Assembly: GCF_000510725.1 (NCBI RefSeq)
Contig: NZ_AZNZ01000004.1
Location: 1 to 64,000 of the forward strand
DNA from: Pseudoxanthomonas sp. J31
GTDB lineage: Bacteria; Pseudomonadota; Gammaproteobacteria; Xanthomonadales; Xanthomonadaceae
DNA: 64,000 bases
Reading direction: 5' to 3'
Made by a program: the position numbers and the translations under genes. Below, piece by piece: positions 63,404-64,000 of the stretch. The notes under the pieces are model-generated. The model worked only from the letters and a program-made list of their open reading frames with translations, was not told the DNA's origin and ran no database searches. Position 1 is the first letter of the stretch; the number at the start of each line of letters is the position of its first letter.

Positions 63404-64000
63404 TCAGTCGCGCCCTTCCAGCATCGCCACGAAGCGCCGCGGCGCCGCGTCGAAGCCGCCGTTGGACATGAACACCACGTGGTCGCCCGCCTGCACCAGC
63501 TCGCCCAGGCGCGCCAGCAGGGTGTCAGTATCCGGCACCGCCTGCGCCTGGCCGCGCACCGCGGCCACCACCTTGCCGGCGTCCCAGGCCAGCTCCGGAC
63601 GATGCAGGAACACGACCACGTCGGCGATGTCCAGCGACGGCGCCAGCGCGTCGGCGTGGGCGCCCAGGCGCATGGAATTGCTGCGCGGCTCCATCGCCAC
63701 CACGATGCGCGCATCGCCGACCCTGGCACGCAGGCCTTCGAGGGTGGTGCGGATCGCGGTGGGGTGGTGGGCGAAGTCGTCGTACACGGTGACGCCGGCC
63801 GGGGTGCCCAGCACCTCCAGGCGGCGCTTGACGCTGTGGAAGCCGGCCAGCGCCGGGGCCACATCGGCCGGCGACACGCCCACCGCGTGCGCCGCGGCCA
63901 GCGCCGCCAGCGCGTTCAGCACGTTGTGCCGGCCCAGCAGCGGCCAGTGCACGCTCGCCACTTCGCGGCCGTCATGCAGCACCACGAACTGGCTGCCGTC
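63404..64000 (-). CDS. mpl: UDP-N-acetylmuramate:L-alanyl-gamma-D-glutamyl-meso-DAP ligase, C-terminal part
   Basis: The right edge cuts this gene; the last 198 codons are seen. The part includes LGRHNVLNALAALAAAH and VKRRLEVLGTPAGVTVYDDFAHHPTAI, a Mur-ligase linker and C-terminal domain with the Mpl-type DDFAHHPTAI box. It then has VVAMEPRSNSMRLGAH, typical of Mpl rather than MurC. Mpl recycles murein tripeptide. The N-terminal ATP-binding part lies outside the window. Confidence 0.9.
   Translation of the reverse strand, partial: DGSQFVVLHDGREVASVHWPLLGRHNVLNALAALAAAHAVGVSPADVAPALAGFHSVKRRLEVLGTPAGVTVYDDFAHHPTAIRTTLEGLRARVGDARIVVAMEPRSNSMRLGAHADALAPSLDIADVVVFLHRPELAWDAGKVVAAVRGQAQAVPDTDTLLARLGELVQAGDHVVFMSNGGFDAAPRRFVAMLEGRD

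Overview
The window is about 64 kb of very GC-rich, gene-dense bacterial chromosome. It reads as a member of the Xanthomonadaceae (Gammaproteobacteria; Lysobacter, Luteimonas or Pseudoxanthomonas-like). The reasons are the short-type adenylate kinase, a pyrophosphate-dependent phosphofructokinase next to a proton-pumping pyrophosphatase, a split coenzyme-B12-dependent ribonucleotide reductase (nrdJa/nrdJb), the block ygfB-pepP // zapA-ssrS-ygfA-EVE-rpiA, and many intergenic GTAG-type palindromic repeats. Species is not claimed. No rRNA, tRNA, CRISPR array, integrase or intact insertion sequence was seen.

Region by region. 1-9.5 kb: mostly single genes for exported or small conserved proteins, an alpha/beta hydrolase cut by the window edge, an esterase, a frameshifted TonB-like gene, a GNAT acetyltransferase, an Arr-type rifampin ADP-ribosyltransferase, a uracil permease and a proline-iminopeptidase-like hydrolase. 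9.6-14.8 kb: an accessory stretch with two small genes whose products start with double-glycine leader peptides (bacteriocin/microcin-type precursors), each followed by a membrane-protein gene that could give immunity (a four-helix protein and a CPBP-family putative protease), plus an orphan ParB-like protein and a lipoprotein. 14.9-17.4 kb: a copper-monooxygenase-like secreted protein, an RluF-like pseudouridine synthase lacking the usual catalytic Asp, and a RIO kinase. 17.4-20.2 kb: a lower-GC islet with an unknown membrane protein and a DUF3800 protein, flanked by repeats. 20.2-24.5 kb: the nrdJa - histone H1-like - nrdJb operon with tandem NrdR-like boxes upstream.

24.7-31 kb: a DegP/DegQ protease, a yqjD-yqjE-yqjK-like envelope trio, an AI-2E/PerM transporter, a HAD phosphatase (apparently leaderless) and an M17 aminopeptidase. 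31.3-39 kb: a membrane protein, a DesK/DesR-type two-component pair and, divergent from it, a MacA/MacB-like export system (adaptor, ATPase, two permeases). 39.3-44.4 kb: adk, PPi-phosphofructokinase and H+-pyrophosphatase, a pyrophosphate-centred energy module. 44.4-49.1 kb: pepP, ygfB, TIGR02449, zapA, 6S RNA, 5-formyl-THF cyclo-ligase, EVE protein, rpiA. 49.2-57.2 kb: DUF192, SirB1, rubredoxin, thiE, hemL, a voltage-gated K+ channel, a HAD protein, a decayed VOC gene, an acetylornithine-type aminotransferase and a gamma-family Cys/Met enzyme. 57.3-64 kb: glyoxalase, SDR, a DedA-PAP2-LssY fusion, a PQQ-type sugar dehydrogenase with DUF2231 partner, a Lon-N-like protein and the C-terminal part of mpl.

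The strongest candidates for something new are the two double-glycine precursor/immunity pairs with no exporter nearby, the H1-like gene inside the class II ribonucleotide reductase operon, and two enzymes with substituted catalytic residues. Start codons were chosen by Shine-Dalgarno match and family alignment from memory; no database search was run.
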